DNA from: Sphingomonas sp. SUN039
GTDB taxonomy: Bacteria; Pseudomonadota; Alphaproteobacteria; Sphingomonadales; Sphingomonadaceae
DNA length: 64,000 nucleotides
Direction: 5' to 3'
NCBI RefSeq assembly: GCF_024758725.1
Contig: NZ_CP096972.1
Location: forward strand, 478,001 to 542,000
Shown: positions 10,040-18,466 of the stretch, one piece after another
Layout: the number at the start of each line of letters is the position of its first letter
Position numbering within the stretch: the stretch's first letter is position 1
Position numbers and translations under genes: made by a program
The notes under the pieces: generated by a model
What the model was told of the DNA's origin: nothing
The model's input: the letters and a program-made list of their open reading frames with translations, nothing else
The model's database searches: none

Positions 10040-10681
10040 TCAGAGCGAAGCCGCCTCGAACACCGCGGCGCGAAGTTCGGGAATGCCCATACCCTTTTCG
10101 CTCGATGTAACAATGATATCGGGATGGGCTGCGGCGCGCTTGCGGACAGCTTCGGCGGTGCGGACCGTAACATCGGCCAGTTCCGTTGCCTTTACCTTAT
10201 CCGCCTTGGTTATAACGATCCGGTAGCTGACGGCGGCGGCATCGAGCATTCCCATGATCTCCTCGTCGACCGGTTTCACCCCGTGGCGCGCGTCGATCAG
10301 GACGAAGGCACGACCCAGCACCTGCCGTCCGCGCAGATAATCGTTGATCAGGAAGCGCCACTTCTTGACGACGTCCTTGGGTGCCTCGGCAAAGCCATAG
10401 CCGGGCATATCGACGAGCCGGAAGCGGAGCGGCTCCCCGACGTCGAAGAAGTTAAGCTCCTGTGTGCGTCCCGGCGTGTTCGACGTGCGCGCCAGACCAT
10501 TGCGGTTGGTCAGCGCGTTGAGCAGCGACGATTTGCCGACGTTCGACCGGCCCGCAAACGCGACCTCGGGGGCGACCGGGTCGGGCAGGTGGACGAGCGC
10601 GGGCGCCGATTTGAGGAAAGCGATAGGGCCGGAGAAGAGTTTTCTCGCCTGCTCGGTCAGGTCGGTGTCTTCGGTGTTCAT
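10040..10681 (-). CDS. engB: Ribosome biogenesis GTP-binding protein EngB (YsxC/YihA)
   Basis: The 213-residue GTPase acts in 50S subunit assembly. The G motifs are clear: G1 AGRSNVGKSSLLN, G2 region SNTPGRTQELNFF, G3 DMPGYGFAEAPK and G4 TKADKVK. The length is usual. It is the last gene of the rpmH-rnpA-yidD-yidC-engB group on this strand, separated from yidC by a palindromic repeat (10705-10777). Confidence 0.95.
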   Translation of the reverse strand: MNTEDTDLTEQARKLFSGPIAFLKSAPALVHLPDPVAPEVAFAGRSNVGKSSLLNALTNRNGLARTSNTPGRTQELNFFDVGEPLRFRLVDMPGYGFAEAPKDVVKKWRFLINDYLRGRQVLGRAFVLIDARHGVKPVDEEIMGMLDAAAVSYRIVITKADKVKATELADVTVRTAEAVRKRAAAHPDIIVTSSEKGMGIPELRAAVFEAASL

Positions 10682-10704
10682 CGCCGAGCGTTAGCGAGGT
10701 GCTC

Positions 10705-10777
10705 CTTCGAGCGCCAGCGAGAAGCGCGTCGGTGTGCCTCGCTTGCGCTCGGCAGGGCTTCTCGCTGGCGCTCGAAG
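10705..10777. repeat. 21-bp perfect inverted repeat between yidC and engB
   Basis: The arms 10705-10725 and 10757-10777 are perfect reverse complements with a 31-nt loop. The right-arm sequence recurs exactly at 12885-12905, between yidD and rnpA, so this is a dispersed REP-like family rather than a single terminator. The loop also holds near copies of the core (CTCGCTTGCGCTCGG). Confidence 0.85.
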
Positions 10778-10781
10778 AAAA

Positions 10782-12542
10782 CTACGCCACTGTCGGCGCG
10801 GCGGGCGAGTTCTTGAGCCCCGGATAGCGCGAGTAGAGCCATTTCTGCTGCGCGATCGTTAGGATGTTCGACGTCGCCCAATAGAGCTGCAGGCCCGCCG
10901 CGAACGGGGCCATTACGAACATCAGCACCCAGGGCATGATCGAGAACATCTGCGCCTGCACCGGATCGGGCGGCGGCGGGTTCAGCTTGAACTGGATGTA
11001 CATCGTCACGCCGAGAATGATCGGCAGCACGCCGATGGCGATGATGTGCGGCGGGGTGAACGGCAACAGGCCGAACAGGTTCACCGGCGTCAGCGGATCG
11101 GGGACCGACAGATCCTGGATCCAGCCCACGAACGGCTGGTGCCGCATCTCGATGGTCAGCATCAGCACTTTGTAGAGCGCAAAGAAGATCGGCATCTGGA
11201 TGAAGACCGGCAGGCAGCCCGCCAGCGGATTGATCTTTTCGGTCTTGTACAGCTGCATGATCTCCTGCTGCTGGCGTGCCTTGTCGTCCTTGTGGCGGTC
11301 CTGGATCGCTTTCATCTTGGGCTGGACGATCCGCATCGCTGCCATCGACTGGAACTGCTTTTGCGCGATCGGGAACATCAGGCCGCGGACGGTCAGGGTG
11401 AGCGCCATGATCGCGAGACCGAAATTGCCGATGATGCCGGACAGCCAGTGGAGATAATGGAACAGCGGCTTTTCGAAGATCTCGAACCAGCCCCAGTCGA
11501 TGGCCTTGCCGAACAGCGGTATCTTGAGGTCGGCTTCATAGCCGTCGAGCACGTTGATCTGTTTTGCCCCGGCAAAGAAATGCGTGACGACGGCGGCGGC
11601 ACGTCCCGGCGCGACGGTCACGGGCGCGCGGACGACATCGGCCTGAAAGCTGCCTGCGTCGGCGCGGAAGGCGGCATCGATACGGGGATTGCCCTGCGGG
11701 GCGAGCGCGGTCAGCCAGTATTTGTCGCCGAAGCCCAGCCAGCCGCCGACGCCGCTGGCGCTGTTGACCCCGGGGACGGCCTTGGTCCCGAAGATGCGGT
11801 CCCAGAAACCGACCTCGGTCGCGGTCAGATAATGATAGTCGATGTCGTAATTCACCGATCCACCGACCGCCATCATCGGCCCGATATGCGCGATCCAGTT
11901 ATCGGGGTCGGCCGGCTTTTCGGCGCGGTTGACCACCGAATAGGGGCGCAGCACGACCGGTGCGCCGCTGGTGTTGGCGACACGCTGGTCGACGGTGAAC
12001 ATATATTGATCGTCGACCGCGATCTTCAGGATGAAAAGTTGCCCTTGGCCATTGTCCCAGCGGAGCGTGACCGGCGACGCAGGCGTCAGTTCGGCCTTGT
12101 CGGCGGTCCACACCGTATCGGCGTTCGGCACCGCGACGCCGGTGCCCATCCAGTCGAAGCTGGCAAAATAGCTTTGCGGCGCGCCCTGCGGCGACAACAA
12201 ACGGACATTGGGCGAATTCTTCGCGACCGTCTCCTGATACGACGTCAGCATCAGATCGTCGATCCGCGCACCTTTCAGGTTCAGCGAGCCGCTGACCTTG
12301 GCATTACGGATCGGCAGGCGCGGCGAGGCAGCGAGGACCGTGTCGCGCGATTGCTTTGCGGCTTGTGCCGTTACCGGCGGCGGTGCACCGGGTGCGGGAA
12401 GGGGGGTGGTCTTGCCGCCCTGAACCTTGGTCACCGGCGGGTTCGCGGGCGGAAACCAGCGGCTGGCAAGCGTGCTCCACCCGAACAGGATAAGACCCGA
12501 CAGGACGATGGCGAGAATGAAATTGCGTTGTTCGGACTGCAC
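10782..12542 (-). CDS. yidC: Membrane protein insertase YidC
   Basis: The 586-residue inner-membrane protein inserts and folds membrane proteins with or without SecYEG. It has an N-terminal membrane anchor (FILAIVLSGLILFGWST), a large periplasmic domain (about 60-340), and the conserved five-helix core with MAAMRIVQPKMKAIQDRHKDDKAR and LAGCLPVFIQMPIFFALYKV. The start is GTG 12542, giving VQSEQRNF-type residues typical of alphaproteobacterial YidC. yidD lies 36 bp upstream. Confidence 0.96.
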   Translation of the reverse strand: MQSEQRNFILAIVLSGLILFGWSTLASRWFPPANPPVTKVQGGKTTPLPAPGAPPPVTAQAAKQSRDTVLAASPRLPIRNAKVSGSLNLKGARIDDLMLTSYQETVAKNSPNVRLLSPQGAPQSYFASFDWMGTGVAVPNADTVWTADKAELTPASPVTLRWDNGQGQLFILKIAVDDQYMFTVDQRVANTSGAPVVLRPYSVVNRAEKPADPDNWIAHIGPMMAVGGSVNYDIDYHYLTATEVGFWDRIFGTKAVPGVNSASGVGGWLGFGDKYWLTALAPQGNPRIDAAFRADAGSFQADVVRAPVTVAPGRAAAVVTHFFAGAKQINVLDGYEADLKIPLFGKAIDWGWFEIFEKPLFHYLHWLSGIIGNFGLAIMALTLTVRGLMFPIAQKQFQSMAAMRIVQPKMKAIQDRHKDDKARQQQEIMQLYKTEKINPLAGCLPVFIQMPIFFALYKVLMLTIEMRHQPFVGWIQDLSVPDPLTPVNLFGLLPFTPPHIIAIGVLPIILGVTMYIQFKLNPPPPDPVQAQMFSIMPWVLMFVMAPFAAGLQLYWATSNILTIAQQKWLYSRYPGLKNSPAAPTVA

Positions 12543-12578
12543 GAGTGCGTTGCTTTCGCTGGGAAACTTGGGAACTAA

Positions 12579-12791
12579 TCAGGGAACCGGGTCGAAGCCG
12601 CTGCCGCCCCAGGGGTGGCAGCGCGCAAGGCGGCGGGCCGACAGCCAACCCCCCTTGAGCGCCCCATAGCGGCTTAGCGCCTCGATCGCATAGGCCGAAC
12701 ATGAGGGCATATAGCGGCAACTGGGCGGCAGGACGCGCGACGGGCCGATTTGCCAGCCGCGCGCGAGCAGGATGAGCAGGCGCGTGATCAC
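12579..12791 (-). CDS. yidD: Membrane protein insertion efficiency factor YidD
   Basis: The 70-residue protein has the family hallmark [16 protein letters not shown] followed by [12 protein letters not shown] near the C-terminus. YidD assists YidC-dependent insertion at the inner membrane. Its place between rnpA and yidC is the standard order. Confidence 0.95.
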   Translation of the reverse strand: MITRLLILLARGWQIGPSRVLPPSCRYMPSCSAYAIEALSRYGALKGGWLSARRLARCHPWGGSGFDPVP

Positions 12792-12807
12792 CGCGTCACC
12801 GTTGTTC

Positions 12808-12907
12808 GAGCGTTAGCGAGAACCCTCTTCGAGCGGAGCGAGAACGCGATGCTGCGGCCAGGCACCTCGCTGGCGCTCGGCGGGGCTTCTCGCTGGCGCT
12901 CGAAGAA
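12808..12907. repeat. Second copy of the REP-like palindrome, between rnpA and yidD
   Basis: Bases 12885-12905 are identical to the right arm of the repeat at 10757-10777. The left side (about 12808-12845) is an imperfect, degenerate inverted copy with two CGAGCG-type cores. It fills most of the gap between rnpA and yidD. Confidence 0.7.
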
Positions 12908-12918
12908 GAAGGAGGGCG

Positions 12919-13287
12919 TCACCGCTTTACCTTGGCCAGTGCTTTGGCGAGCTCGGCTTTCAATGCGGCATAGTCGCGCTCGATTCCGCCCGCGCGGCCG
13001 ATCAGGACGTGGTCGGCACCGGGGACACCTTCGCTCGTCAGCGCTTCACGCGAGAGCGCGCGCAAGCGGCGCTTCATGCGGTTGCGGACGACGGCATTCC
13101 CGATTTTCTTGGTAACGGTGAAACCGACGCGCATGTCAGGACTATCGTCGGCGCGGTCGCGGACAAGCAGGACGAATCCCGGCATCGGCGCACGCTTCCC
13201 CGCATTCGCCGCGAGGAAGTCGCTACGCTTGCGTAATGTTTGAATCTTCGTGGTCGCGATTTCCGAGTCGGTGGACCGGCGGTCCAC
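12919..13287 (-). CDS. rnpA: Ribonuclease P protein component
   Basis: The 122-residue basic protein binds the RNase P RNA to mature tRNA 5' ends. The family signature is visible: FTVTKKIGNAVVRNRMKRRL, preceded by LRKRSDFLAAN. There is no ATG in frame before the conserved start, and the nearest start codon is GTG 13287, 11 bp after the rpmH stop. That gives a usual length for the family. Co-transcribed with rpmH. Confidence 0.92.
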   Translation of the reverse strand: MDRRSTDSEIATTKIQTLRKRSDFLAANAGKRAPMPGFVLLVRDRADDSPDMRVGFTVTKKIGNAVVRNRMKRRLRALSREALTSEGVPGADHVLIGRAGGIERDYAALKAELAKALAKVKR

Positions 13288-13298
13288 CTCGAAATCGC

Positions 13299-13433
13299 TC
13301 AGGCCGAGAGCTTGTGACGACCGCGGGCGCGACGCGCGCGGATCACGGCACGGCCGCCCACTGTCGCCATCCGGTGACGGAAACCGTGACGACGGGCCCG
13401 GACGAGATTGCTGGGCTGGAAAGTGCGCTTCAT
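13299..13433 (-). CDS. rpmH: 50S ribosomal protein L34
   Basis: This 44-residue gene is short but unmistakable. It reads [18 protein letters not shown], then [13 protein letters not shown], and ends RHKLSA before TGA at 13299-13301. L34 is a small, very basic large-subunit protein. It heads the rpmH-rnpA-yidD-yidC-engB group. Confidence 0.97.
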   Translation of the reverse strand: MKRTFQPSNLVRARRHGFRHRMATVGGRAVIRARRARGRHKLSA

Positions 13434-13526
13434 CGCTCATGCCTTCGGATTCGGAACAAGAAAAAGGCCGCCCGCCGAACGGACGACCGCCAATGGAGGT
13501 GCGCCTATGCGGAGCGACGGCAAAAG

Positions 13527-13838
13527 TCAATCGGCCTCGTCCGCCATTTGCGCGCGCGCCAACGCCGCCCGCCGTTTCGCGCTTCCCCGGCGCAGACCAC
13601 GGTCGGCAAAGGCACCCTGTTTGGGCCAGCGCCGTTTGAGGCGCACATAGAGCCGCTTCGACCATTTGGCGTAGCGCAGCAACAGCGTCAGCCCGGCCGC
13701 GAACAGCGGAATAAACCCCGGCCCCGGCAACGGCCCGATGATTACCGCGACAATGCACAGCAAAATGCCCGCCGCGACCAGCAGGTTGCGCCCCAGGGGA
13801 CTGCGCTCGAACGCCCGCCATCGGTCCTTCATCGACAT
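13527..13838 (-). CDS. Small PGPGW-family-like membrane protein
   Basis: The 103-residue product has one long hydrophobic stretch (LLVAAGILLCIVAVIIGPLPGPGFIPLFAAGLTLLL) with a GPLPGPGF motif, then a strongly basic tail. This matches the layout of the putative transmembrane PGPGW family, with Phe in place of Trp. Function is unknown. It lies upstream of rpmH on the same strand with a 93-bp gap. Confidence 0.7.
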   Translation of the reverse strand: MSMKDRWRAFERSPLGRNLLVAAGILLCIVAVIIGPLPGPGFIPLFAAGLTLLLRYAKWSKRLYVRLKRRWPKQGAFADRGLRRGSAKRRAALARAQMADEAD

Positions 13839-13933
13839 GACCGCGATGTGGGCAGCGCCGGTTGCATCCGCAAGGCAGACCGGCTTAGATCAATTTTTGC
13901 ATAGCCTGCGGGCGTGCAGCTGGGGGGACGACG

Positions 13934-14970
13934 ATGACAGCGACCGTGCCGACGGTGGCCTATCTGGGGCTGGAGGCGCGCAGCGTCGAGGTGCAGGCAT
14001 CGCTGATTGCGGGCCTCCCCGCGTTCAACGTGGTGGGGCTCGGCGACAAGGCGGTCAACGAGAGCCGCGAGCGGGTGCGCGGCGCGATTGCCTCGCTCGG
14101 CCTCGCGCTGCCGCCCAAGCGGATCACGGTGAACCTGTCGCCGGCCGACCTGCCCAAGGAAGGGTCGCATTACGACCTGCCGATTGCGCTCGCGGTGCTC
14201 GGGGCGATGGGGATCGTCGATGCGGAGACACTGGCGGGCTATGTCGTGGTCGGCGAGCTCGGGTTGAACGGGCGAATCGCGGCGTCGCCGGGGGTGCTGC
14301 TCGCCGCCATTCACGCCTCGGGTGCGGGGCAGGGGCTGGTGTGTCCCGAACCGCAAGGGCCGGAAGCCGCCTGGGCGGGCGAGGTCGAAGTCATCGCCGC
14401 GCCCGATTTGTTGTCGCTGCTCAACCATTTCAAAGGGTCCGTTCTGCTGCCCCCGCCAGCGGCAGGCGAAGTCGAACCGTGCGACCATGGCCCGGACCTG
14501 GCGCAGGTCAAAGGGCAGGAGACGGCCAAGCGCGCGGTCGAGATTTCGGCAGCGGGCGGGCATAATCTGTTGATGGTGGGGCCGCCAGGCTCGGGCAAAT
14601 CGCTGATGGCGGCGTGCATTCCCGGCATTCTCCCGGACTTGACCGCGAGCGAGGCGTTGGAAGTGTCGATGGTCGCTTCGGTGGCGGGGGAGCTGACGGG
14701 CGGGCGGCTGATCCGGACGCGCCCGTTCCGTAGCCCGCATCATTCGGCGTCGATGGCGGCGCTGACCGGCGGGGGCCTGCGCGTCAAACCGGGCGAAGTC
14801 AGCCTCGCGCATCTGGGCGTGCTGTTCCTCGACGAGCTGCCTGAATTCCAGCGCCCGGTGCTCGATTCGCTGCGTCAGCCGCTCGAGACCGGCAATGTCA
14901 GTGTGGCGCGCGCCAACGCGCATGTGACCTTTCCGGCGCGGGTGCAGCTGGTCGCTGCGATGAATCCGTG
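13934..14970 (+). pseudogene. comM: comM 5' fragment (interrupted Mg-chelatase-like ATPase)
   Basis: This is the first two thirds of comM, cut after the codons for MNP. ComM is an AAA+ branch-migration helicase that supports natural transformation. The fragment keeps both Walker motifs but lacks the Cys-rich region and C-terminal domain, found at 38804-39277. Joining the fragments at TG restores MNPCRCGHLGDP in frame with no base missing. Confidence 0.9.
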
Positions 14971-15457
14971 TGGCCGCGTTGCCTTGTTGCCATACGTCGA
15001 AGTGTCTCTTCGCTCATTTCGCAAAGAGTTTCAAAAGGATGGTGGAAAATCCATTGCCTCATACCTGCGTCTGAGACGGCTCGATCTCGGCTTGTTTCAA
15101 AAGGACGCTGCCAAGCTGCTTTGCGTTTGCGAGGAAGGTTACGCAAAATGGGAGAAGGGGGTCTGCGAACCTTCGGTTCGCTACTACCCATTGGTCATTG
15201 CGTTTCTTGGGTATGAGCCTTGGCCTGTTCCGCAAACATTGCCGCAAAAGCTGATGGCACAACGTCGCCGTTACGGTCTTTCGATCAAACGCGCTGCTGC
15301 TTCGCACGGGTTTGATGAAGGGACGTGGATGTCGTGGGAGCGTGGGACGCGCCGACCGACCAAGCCGTCGATGCGTCGTCTCGGGGCATTTCTCGATATG
15401 AAATCGGCGGGCCGAAATATTGGCCCGCCAATCACAGCGTCAATTCGATCTCAATAA
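13934..15457 (+). CDS. Chimeric protein: ComM N-terminal part fused to a double helix-turn-helix domain
   Basis: The 507-residue frame has two origins. Residues 1-346 are ComM/YifB: Lon-like domain, Walker [13 protein letters not shown] (about 216-223), Walker [10 protein letters not shown] (about 297), ending at AMNPC. Residues 347-507 belong to the inserted element and hold two XRE-like helix-turn-helix units ([18 protein letters not shown] with WEKGVCEPS, and [16 protein letters not shown] with WERGTRRPT). No ATG precedes the first helix-turn-helix in this frame; only TTG 14984/14987 and GTG 15002 could start it alone. The junction codon TGT (14969-14971) contains the presumed crossover TG. 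Confidence 0.85.
   Translation: MTATVPTVAYLGLEARSVEVQASLIAGLPAFNVVGLGDKAVNESRERVRGAIASLGLALPPKRITVNLSPADLPKEGSHYDLPIALAVLGAMGIVDAETLAGYVVVGELGLNGRIAASPGVLLAAIHASGAGQGLVCPEPQGPEAAWAGEVEVIAAPDLLSLLNHFKGSVLLPPPAAGEVEPCDHGPDLAQVKGQETAKRAVEISAAGGHNLLMVGPPGSGKSLMAACIPGILPDLTASEALEVSMVASVAGELTGGRLIRTRPFRSPHHSASMAALTGGGLRVKPGEVSLAHLGVLFLDELPEFQRPVLDSLRQPLETGNVSVARANAHVTFPARVQLVAAMNPCGRVALLPYVEVSLRSFRKEFQKDGGKSIASYLRLRRLDLGLFQKDAAKLLCVCEEGYAKWEKGVCEPSVRYYPLVIAFLGYEPWPVPQTLPQKLMAQRRRYGLSIKRAAASHGFDEGTWMSWERGTRRPTKPSMRRLGAFLDMKSAGRNIGPPITASIRSQ
14955..14990. other. attL junction of the comM element
   Basis: Chromosomal comM sequence (CTGCGATGAATCCG) meets element sequence (TGGCCGCGTTGCC) at the shared TG 14969-14970. 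The element side carries GCCGCGTTGC, the reverse complement of GCAACGCGGC at the right junction. Confidence 0.82.
15406..15429. terminator. Hairpin at the end of the helix-turn-helix frame
   Basis: GGCGGGCC (15406-15413) and GGCCCGCC (15422-15429) can pair with an 8-nt loop. It lies where the rightward chimeric gene and the leftward DUF3761-like gene converge, inside the last codons of the former. No strong T-run follows, so it is only a candidate terminator. Confidence 0.4.
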
Positions 15458-15921
15458 AACTGCGCGACGCCGCCGTGGCGTGAACACGTGCCTGAGCGAT
15501 GTGCCGACTGGCTATAGGTGCCGTCACGACATTTGGCCGTCGCACCGTTTGGCCCGCCAACACTGGTAGCCTGACCGGTTTTTGCGGGCGCGGTGCGAGG
15601 CGCGGGGGCTGCTCGCGGTGCAGGTGCGGCCTTCGCTGCAGGCGCTGGTGCCACTGGCGCTGCACCTTTGCAGACGGCCTTGTTGGCATTGCCAGCTTTC
15701 GAGCAATCATAGTTGCGTGCACCCTTGGCAGCCGGAGCCGTCGCGGCTGCGGGTTTCGGAGCGGGCGCTGAGGCAGGTGTTGCGCCCTTACAGGCTGCCT
15801 TGTTGGCATTGCCTGCCTTGGTGCAGTCGTAATTGCGGGCGCTCGCGGGCGCTGCAACGATCATCGGGATAGCCAGCGCCAAAGCGAAATACAGCGGTTT
15901 CATCATCTTCCTCTCCATCAA
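15451..15921 (-). CDS. Secreted protein with duplicated Cys motif and C-terminal DUF3761-like domain
   Basis: The 156-residue product has a signal peptide ([19 protein letters not shown]). Two near-identical units [16 protein letters not shown] follow (about residues 29-45 and 69-85), separated by Ala/Pro linkers. The C-terminus [19 protein letters not shown] then HGGVAQFY matches the small DUF3761-type domain. It should be periplasmic or outside. A shorter start within MMERKMMK is possible. Function unknown; 16342-16614 shares the C-terminal domain. Confidence 0.75.
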   Translation of the reverse strand: MMERKMMKPLYFALALAIPMIVAAPASARNYDCTKAGNANKAACKGATPASAPAPKPAAATAPAAKGARNYDCSKAGNANKAVCKGAAPVAPAPAAKAAPAPRAAPAPRTAPAKTGQATSVGGPNGATAKCRDGTYSQSAHRSGTCSRHGGVAQFY

Positions 15922-15939
15922 CCATGTGAAAGCACCGAG

Positions 15940-16233
15940 TCAGTTTGGACTGGCTTCTCCGTCGCGGGGCTTAGTGCCTGCGGTGCCGGTATGCGGGTTG
16001 GTGTTCCCTCGCGTCGAATAATTGTCGTTGCGCGTCGTGTTGGGATTGGTTTGATAGTGCGGAGCGACATAGGTGCCGTTTGAGCGAGTGTATCCACTCA
16101 CGACGTGCTCGCTCGAACGGGTACTTGGCGCGTGATACGTGCTTGAAGAGCTTCGGCGCGCCACCGCGGGCGACATGCTGCTACCGACGATCACTGTAAT
16201 GGCTACCAGCGTAAGACCGATTTTTGTCATCAT
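15940..16233 (-). CDS. Small secreted protein with a GTYV-PHY-TNP repeat-like tail
   Basis: The 97-residue product has a signal peptide (IGLTLVAITVIVGSSMSPAVA) and a polar tail with SGYTRSNGTYVAPHYQTNP and NDNYSTRGNTNPHTGTAGTKP. Similar tails occur on many small secreted proteobacterial proteins of unknown function (recalled). ATG 16233 is chosen as it starts the signal peptide. It lies between two secreted small genes on the same strand, so they may form one unit. Confidence 0.65.
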   Translation of the reverse strand: MMTKIGLTLVAITVIVGSSMSPAVARRSSSSTYHAPSTRSSEHVVSGYTRSNGTYVAPHYQTNPNTTRNDNYSTRGNTNPHTGTAGTKPRDGEASPN

Positions 16234-16341
16234 ACTCTCCCTCGTTCGCAACCTACTCACTCGGAGTCTATTTAACGAGGATTACAGGTGGCGGTCACAA
16301 GGGCAATCGAATTCCACGTTCGTCAGGCACGGCGGACAGGA

Positions 16342-16614
16342 TTACAGCCAGCGCGAAACACCACCGTGATGCGAACAGGTGCCGCGATGGCTTTCGCTAA
16401 AACTCCACGTGCCATCCCTGCATTGCGCGCTTGCTCCCGCTGGCGCACGGTTTGCACGAACGGGACGGTGCACACGGTGGCCGCTGCGAGCGGTGTAGTA
16501 TTCACTCCCGTAGGTGTTGGGATAGCTCTGCGTGGTGTGATGCGTCCTGCGCGCGATGCCGGTTGACGGCGCGAGCAAGGCAAGCGCCATAGCAATAGCA
16601 AGAACCTTCCTCAT
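16342..16614 (-). CDS. Small secreted DUF3761-like protein
   Basis: The 90-residue product has a signal peptide (VLAIAMALALLAPSTGIA) and ends with QCRDGTWSFSESHRGTCSHH then GGVSRWL, the same domain as the tail of the 15451-15921 product. The start ATG 16614 overlaps the stop of the upstream gene by four bases, so the two are translationally coupled. Confidence 0.75.
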   Translation of the reverse strand: MRKVLAIAMALALLAPSTGIARRTHHTTQSYPNTYGSEYYTARSGHRVHRPVRANRAPAGASAQCRDGTWSFSESHRGTCSHHGGVSRWL

Positions 16615-16841
16615 CCTGCATCGCCTTGGGCCGCTGATCGCTCGGCGATGATCTCGGGCAGCCGCTTGGCAACCTCGTTCCAGACGATGATGTCGCTTTC
16701 GTGTCCGCTCACTTTGGCCTCGGCAAGACGTAGTGCTACGGCGGCGTGGACATTTTCGCCGTGTGCCGACACCATCATATTGGCGACTGACCAGTACTCC
16801 CATTTGGCAACCGTCATGTGCATATCCCTAGCCGACGACAT
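16611..16841 (-). CDS. Hypothetical small cytoplasmic protein
   Basis: The 76-residue product has no signal peptide and no recognised domain. It includes KWEYWSVANMMVSAHGENVH and a helix-rich tail (NEVAKRLPEIIAERSA). ATG 16817 may be the real start, as it has AGGGAT just upstream. It is coupled to the secreted DUF3761-like gene downstream. Confidence 0.55.
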   Translation of the reverse strand: MSSARDMHMTVAKWEYWSVANMMVSAHGENVHAAVALRLAEAKVSGHESDIIVWNEVAKRLPEIIAERSAAQGDAG

Positions 16842-17067
16842 AGAACGCTACGCGACTGCGACCTGTCGTCAAGCACATGTCCAACCTCGTTCGATTGCTG
16901 CTTTTGCTCATGTGGCAAACGCTCTCCGCCTTCGTTTCCGATGGCGAGATGGCAGCAATCGTTTGCCCATGACGGGCTGGCTCAGCCATCTCGTATCATC
17001 GCCCCATTGAAGAACGGTTCGACATCGGGCTATTCGTTGAATCGACAGAGTGCATGGGGGAACGGGT

Positions 17068-17910
17068 ATGTCCGATGATAAGCCGACTGGCGAGGTCGAT
17101 GTCACGAGGGAATGGCGAGCCGCGCAAGGCCAGGTGGCCGCCGCCAAACGCCTTCGCATCTTCGCTGGGCTTTCGTGGGCCGTTGCCATCGGTACGGAAA
17201 TCACGGGGGTTGTGCTGCTCCTCAAGCACAAGTTCGATCACGGCAACCTCGCGCTTTTGATCGGCATCTTGGTTGTGATAGCGGTTTTTGCGATTGGCGG
17301 CAGCTTGTTGTGGAAGGCCGCAAACAAGCAAGACCCGGCGCGTGCATCCGACACGGCAAAGTTCTTTTTCCAGAATCAGCTCGGCGCAATCATCACCGTG
17401 ATCGCGTTCCTGCCGCTCCTCGTCCTGATCTTCATGGACAAGGACATGGACCCGAAAAACAAAAAGATTGCGGGTGGAATCGGAGCGGTCTTGGCGATCG
17501 GTGCGACACTTGTCGGGGTAAGCTGGAAGCCGCCTTCGGTTGAGCAATACACGCAGGATATGAACGCCTGCGCGGCGCAGATCAAAGCCAGTCAGCCGAC
17601 GACGGCCTGCTCGCCCGAGGTCGCTTCTCAAGCACAGGACATCGCTCGAGACTCGGCTGATGTGGCGGCTGCGACAAAGAGCGCCGCAAATCCCGCCGGT
17701 CTGGATGTCGTGTATTGGATCGCACCTGAAAACGGGGCCAAGACGGCTTCGACGCCGCATGTCTTCCATCTGTGCCAAGGGGTAAGTCCGCTCCGTGGCA
17801 AGACGGTGAATCAAGGCTCCGTCACAGAGGCTTACGCGCAGAACGCTACCCGCATCACCAAGCAGATTTCGATGGAACAGGGGCAGTGCGGGTTCACTGC
17901 GGCCAAGTAG
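17068..17910 (+). CDS. Integral membrane protein of unknown function
   Basis: The 280-residue product has a cytoplasmic N-terminus, four hydrophobic segments (about residues 35-55, 63-85, 108-126 and 133-152), then a soluble domain with Cys pairs (MNACAAQIKASQPTTAC; FHLCQGVS; QGQCGF). The spaced cysteines suggest a periplasmic C-terminal domain. ATG 17068 follows GGGGGAACGGG. No family was recognised. Confidence 0.65.
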   Translation: MSDDKPTGEVDVTREWRAAQGQVAAAKRLRIFAGLSWAVAIGTEITGVVLLLKHKFDHGNLALLIGILVVIAVFAIGGSLLWKAANKQDPARASDTAKFFFQNQLGAIITVIAFLPLLVLIFMDKDMDPKNKKIAGGIGAVLAIGATLVGVSWKPPSVEQYTQDMNACAAQIKASQPTTACSPEVASQAQDIARDSADVAAATKSAANPAGLDVVYWIAPENGAKTASTPHVFHLCQGVSPLRGKTVNQGSVTEAYAQNATRITKQISMEQGQCGFTAAK

Positions 17911-17936
17911 GGCGGTAAGCAGCGGTTTCCTCGATC

Positions 17937-18137
17937 ATGCCGCGCGGAACCTTGCACACCGTTGACGGGCTGCTGCTGTCTGGTTCGCCGCTTCCCGTTT
18001 TGCGCGTGGATGGCGGCGGCGAGTGGCGGCTCGATATGGCAAGCCGGTTCTATAAGCTGATCGGACGTCGGGTGCGCGTAACCGGCACACGTGGTGATTT
18101 CGATCTGCTGAATGTTACACAAGTTGTCCTCCTTTAG
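17937..18137 (+). CDS. DUF5818-like small protein
   Basis: The 66-residue product reads as one small beta-barrel: LHTVDGLLLSGSPLPVLRVD, GGEWRLD and KLIGRRVRVTGTRGDFDLL. This pattern fits the DUF5818 group common in sphingomonads. No signal peptide. It begins 26 bp after the membrane protein gene. Function unknown. Confidence 0.6.
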   Translation: MPRGTLHTVDGLLLSGSPLPVLRVDGGGEWRLDMASRFYKLIGRRVRVTGTRGDFDLLNVTQVVLL

Positions 18138-18222
18138 CACCCTACTTGCTGCGCTCAATTCCGACCGCTAGCCTCTCTTGGTCGCGCCAACCGACTGGCG
18201 GACTCGGACGAGGAGAATTGTG

Positions 18223-18420
18223 ATGATCCGCCGTGTTGTAGGGAGTGCGCTGGCACTTTCGATGGTGATTGGTTTTGCTGCTGCCCCGGCACTGGCTGCA
18301 CCCTGTAGGGATGCCAAGGGCAAGTTCACGAAATGCCCGACGGCTCCGGCCAAGGCCGTCCGGTGCAAAGCGAATGGCAAGTTTGCCAAGTGCGGCTCGC
18401 CCGGTGCCAAACCCGTATAA
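18223..18420 (+). CDS. Small secreted Cys/Lys-rich protein
   Basis: The 65-residue product has a signal peptide (SALALSMVIGFAAAPALA) and a short mature part with two related units, CRDAKGKFTKC and CKANGKFAKC. ATG 18223 has GAGGAG upstream. It should be exported to the periplasm or beyond. A hairpin follows at 18427-18453. Confidence 0.7.
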   Translation: MIRRVVGSALALSMVIGFAAAPALAAPCRDAKGKFTKCPTAPAKAVRCKANGKFAKCGSPGAKPV

Positions 18421-18426
18421 CCATAT

Positions 18427-18453
18427 GGCGGGGAGCGGTCGCCGCTCCCCGCC
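18427..18453. terminator. Strong GC hairpin between convergent genes
   Basis: GGCGGGGAGCGG and CCGCTCCCCGCC (12-bp arms) pair around a 3-nt loop. It lies between the end of the small secreted gene and the end of radC. No long T-run follows on either side, so stopping may depend on stability alone. Confidence 0.65.
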
Positions 18454-18466
18454 AAAGCCATTCTAG

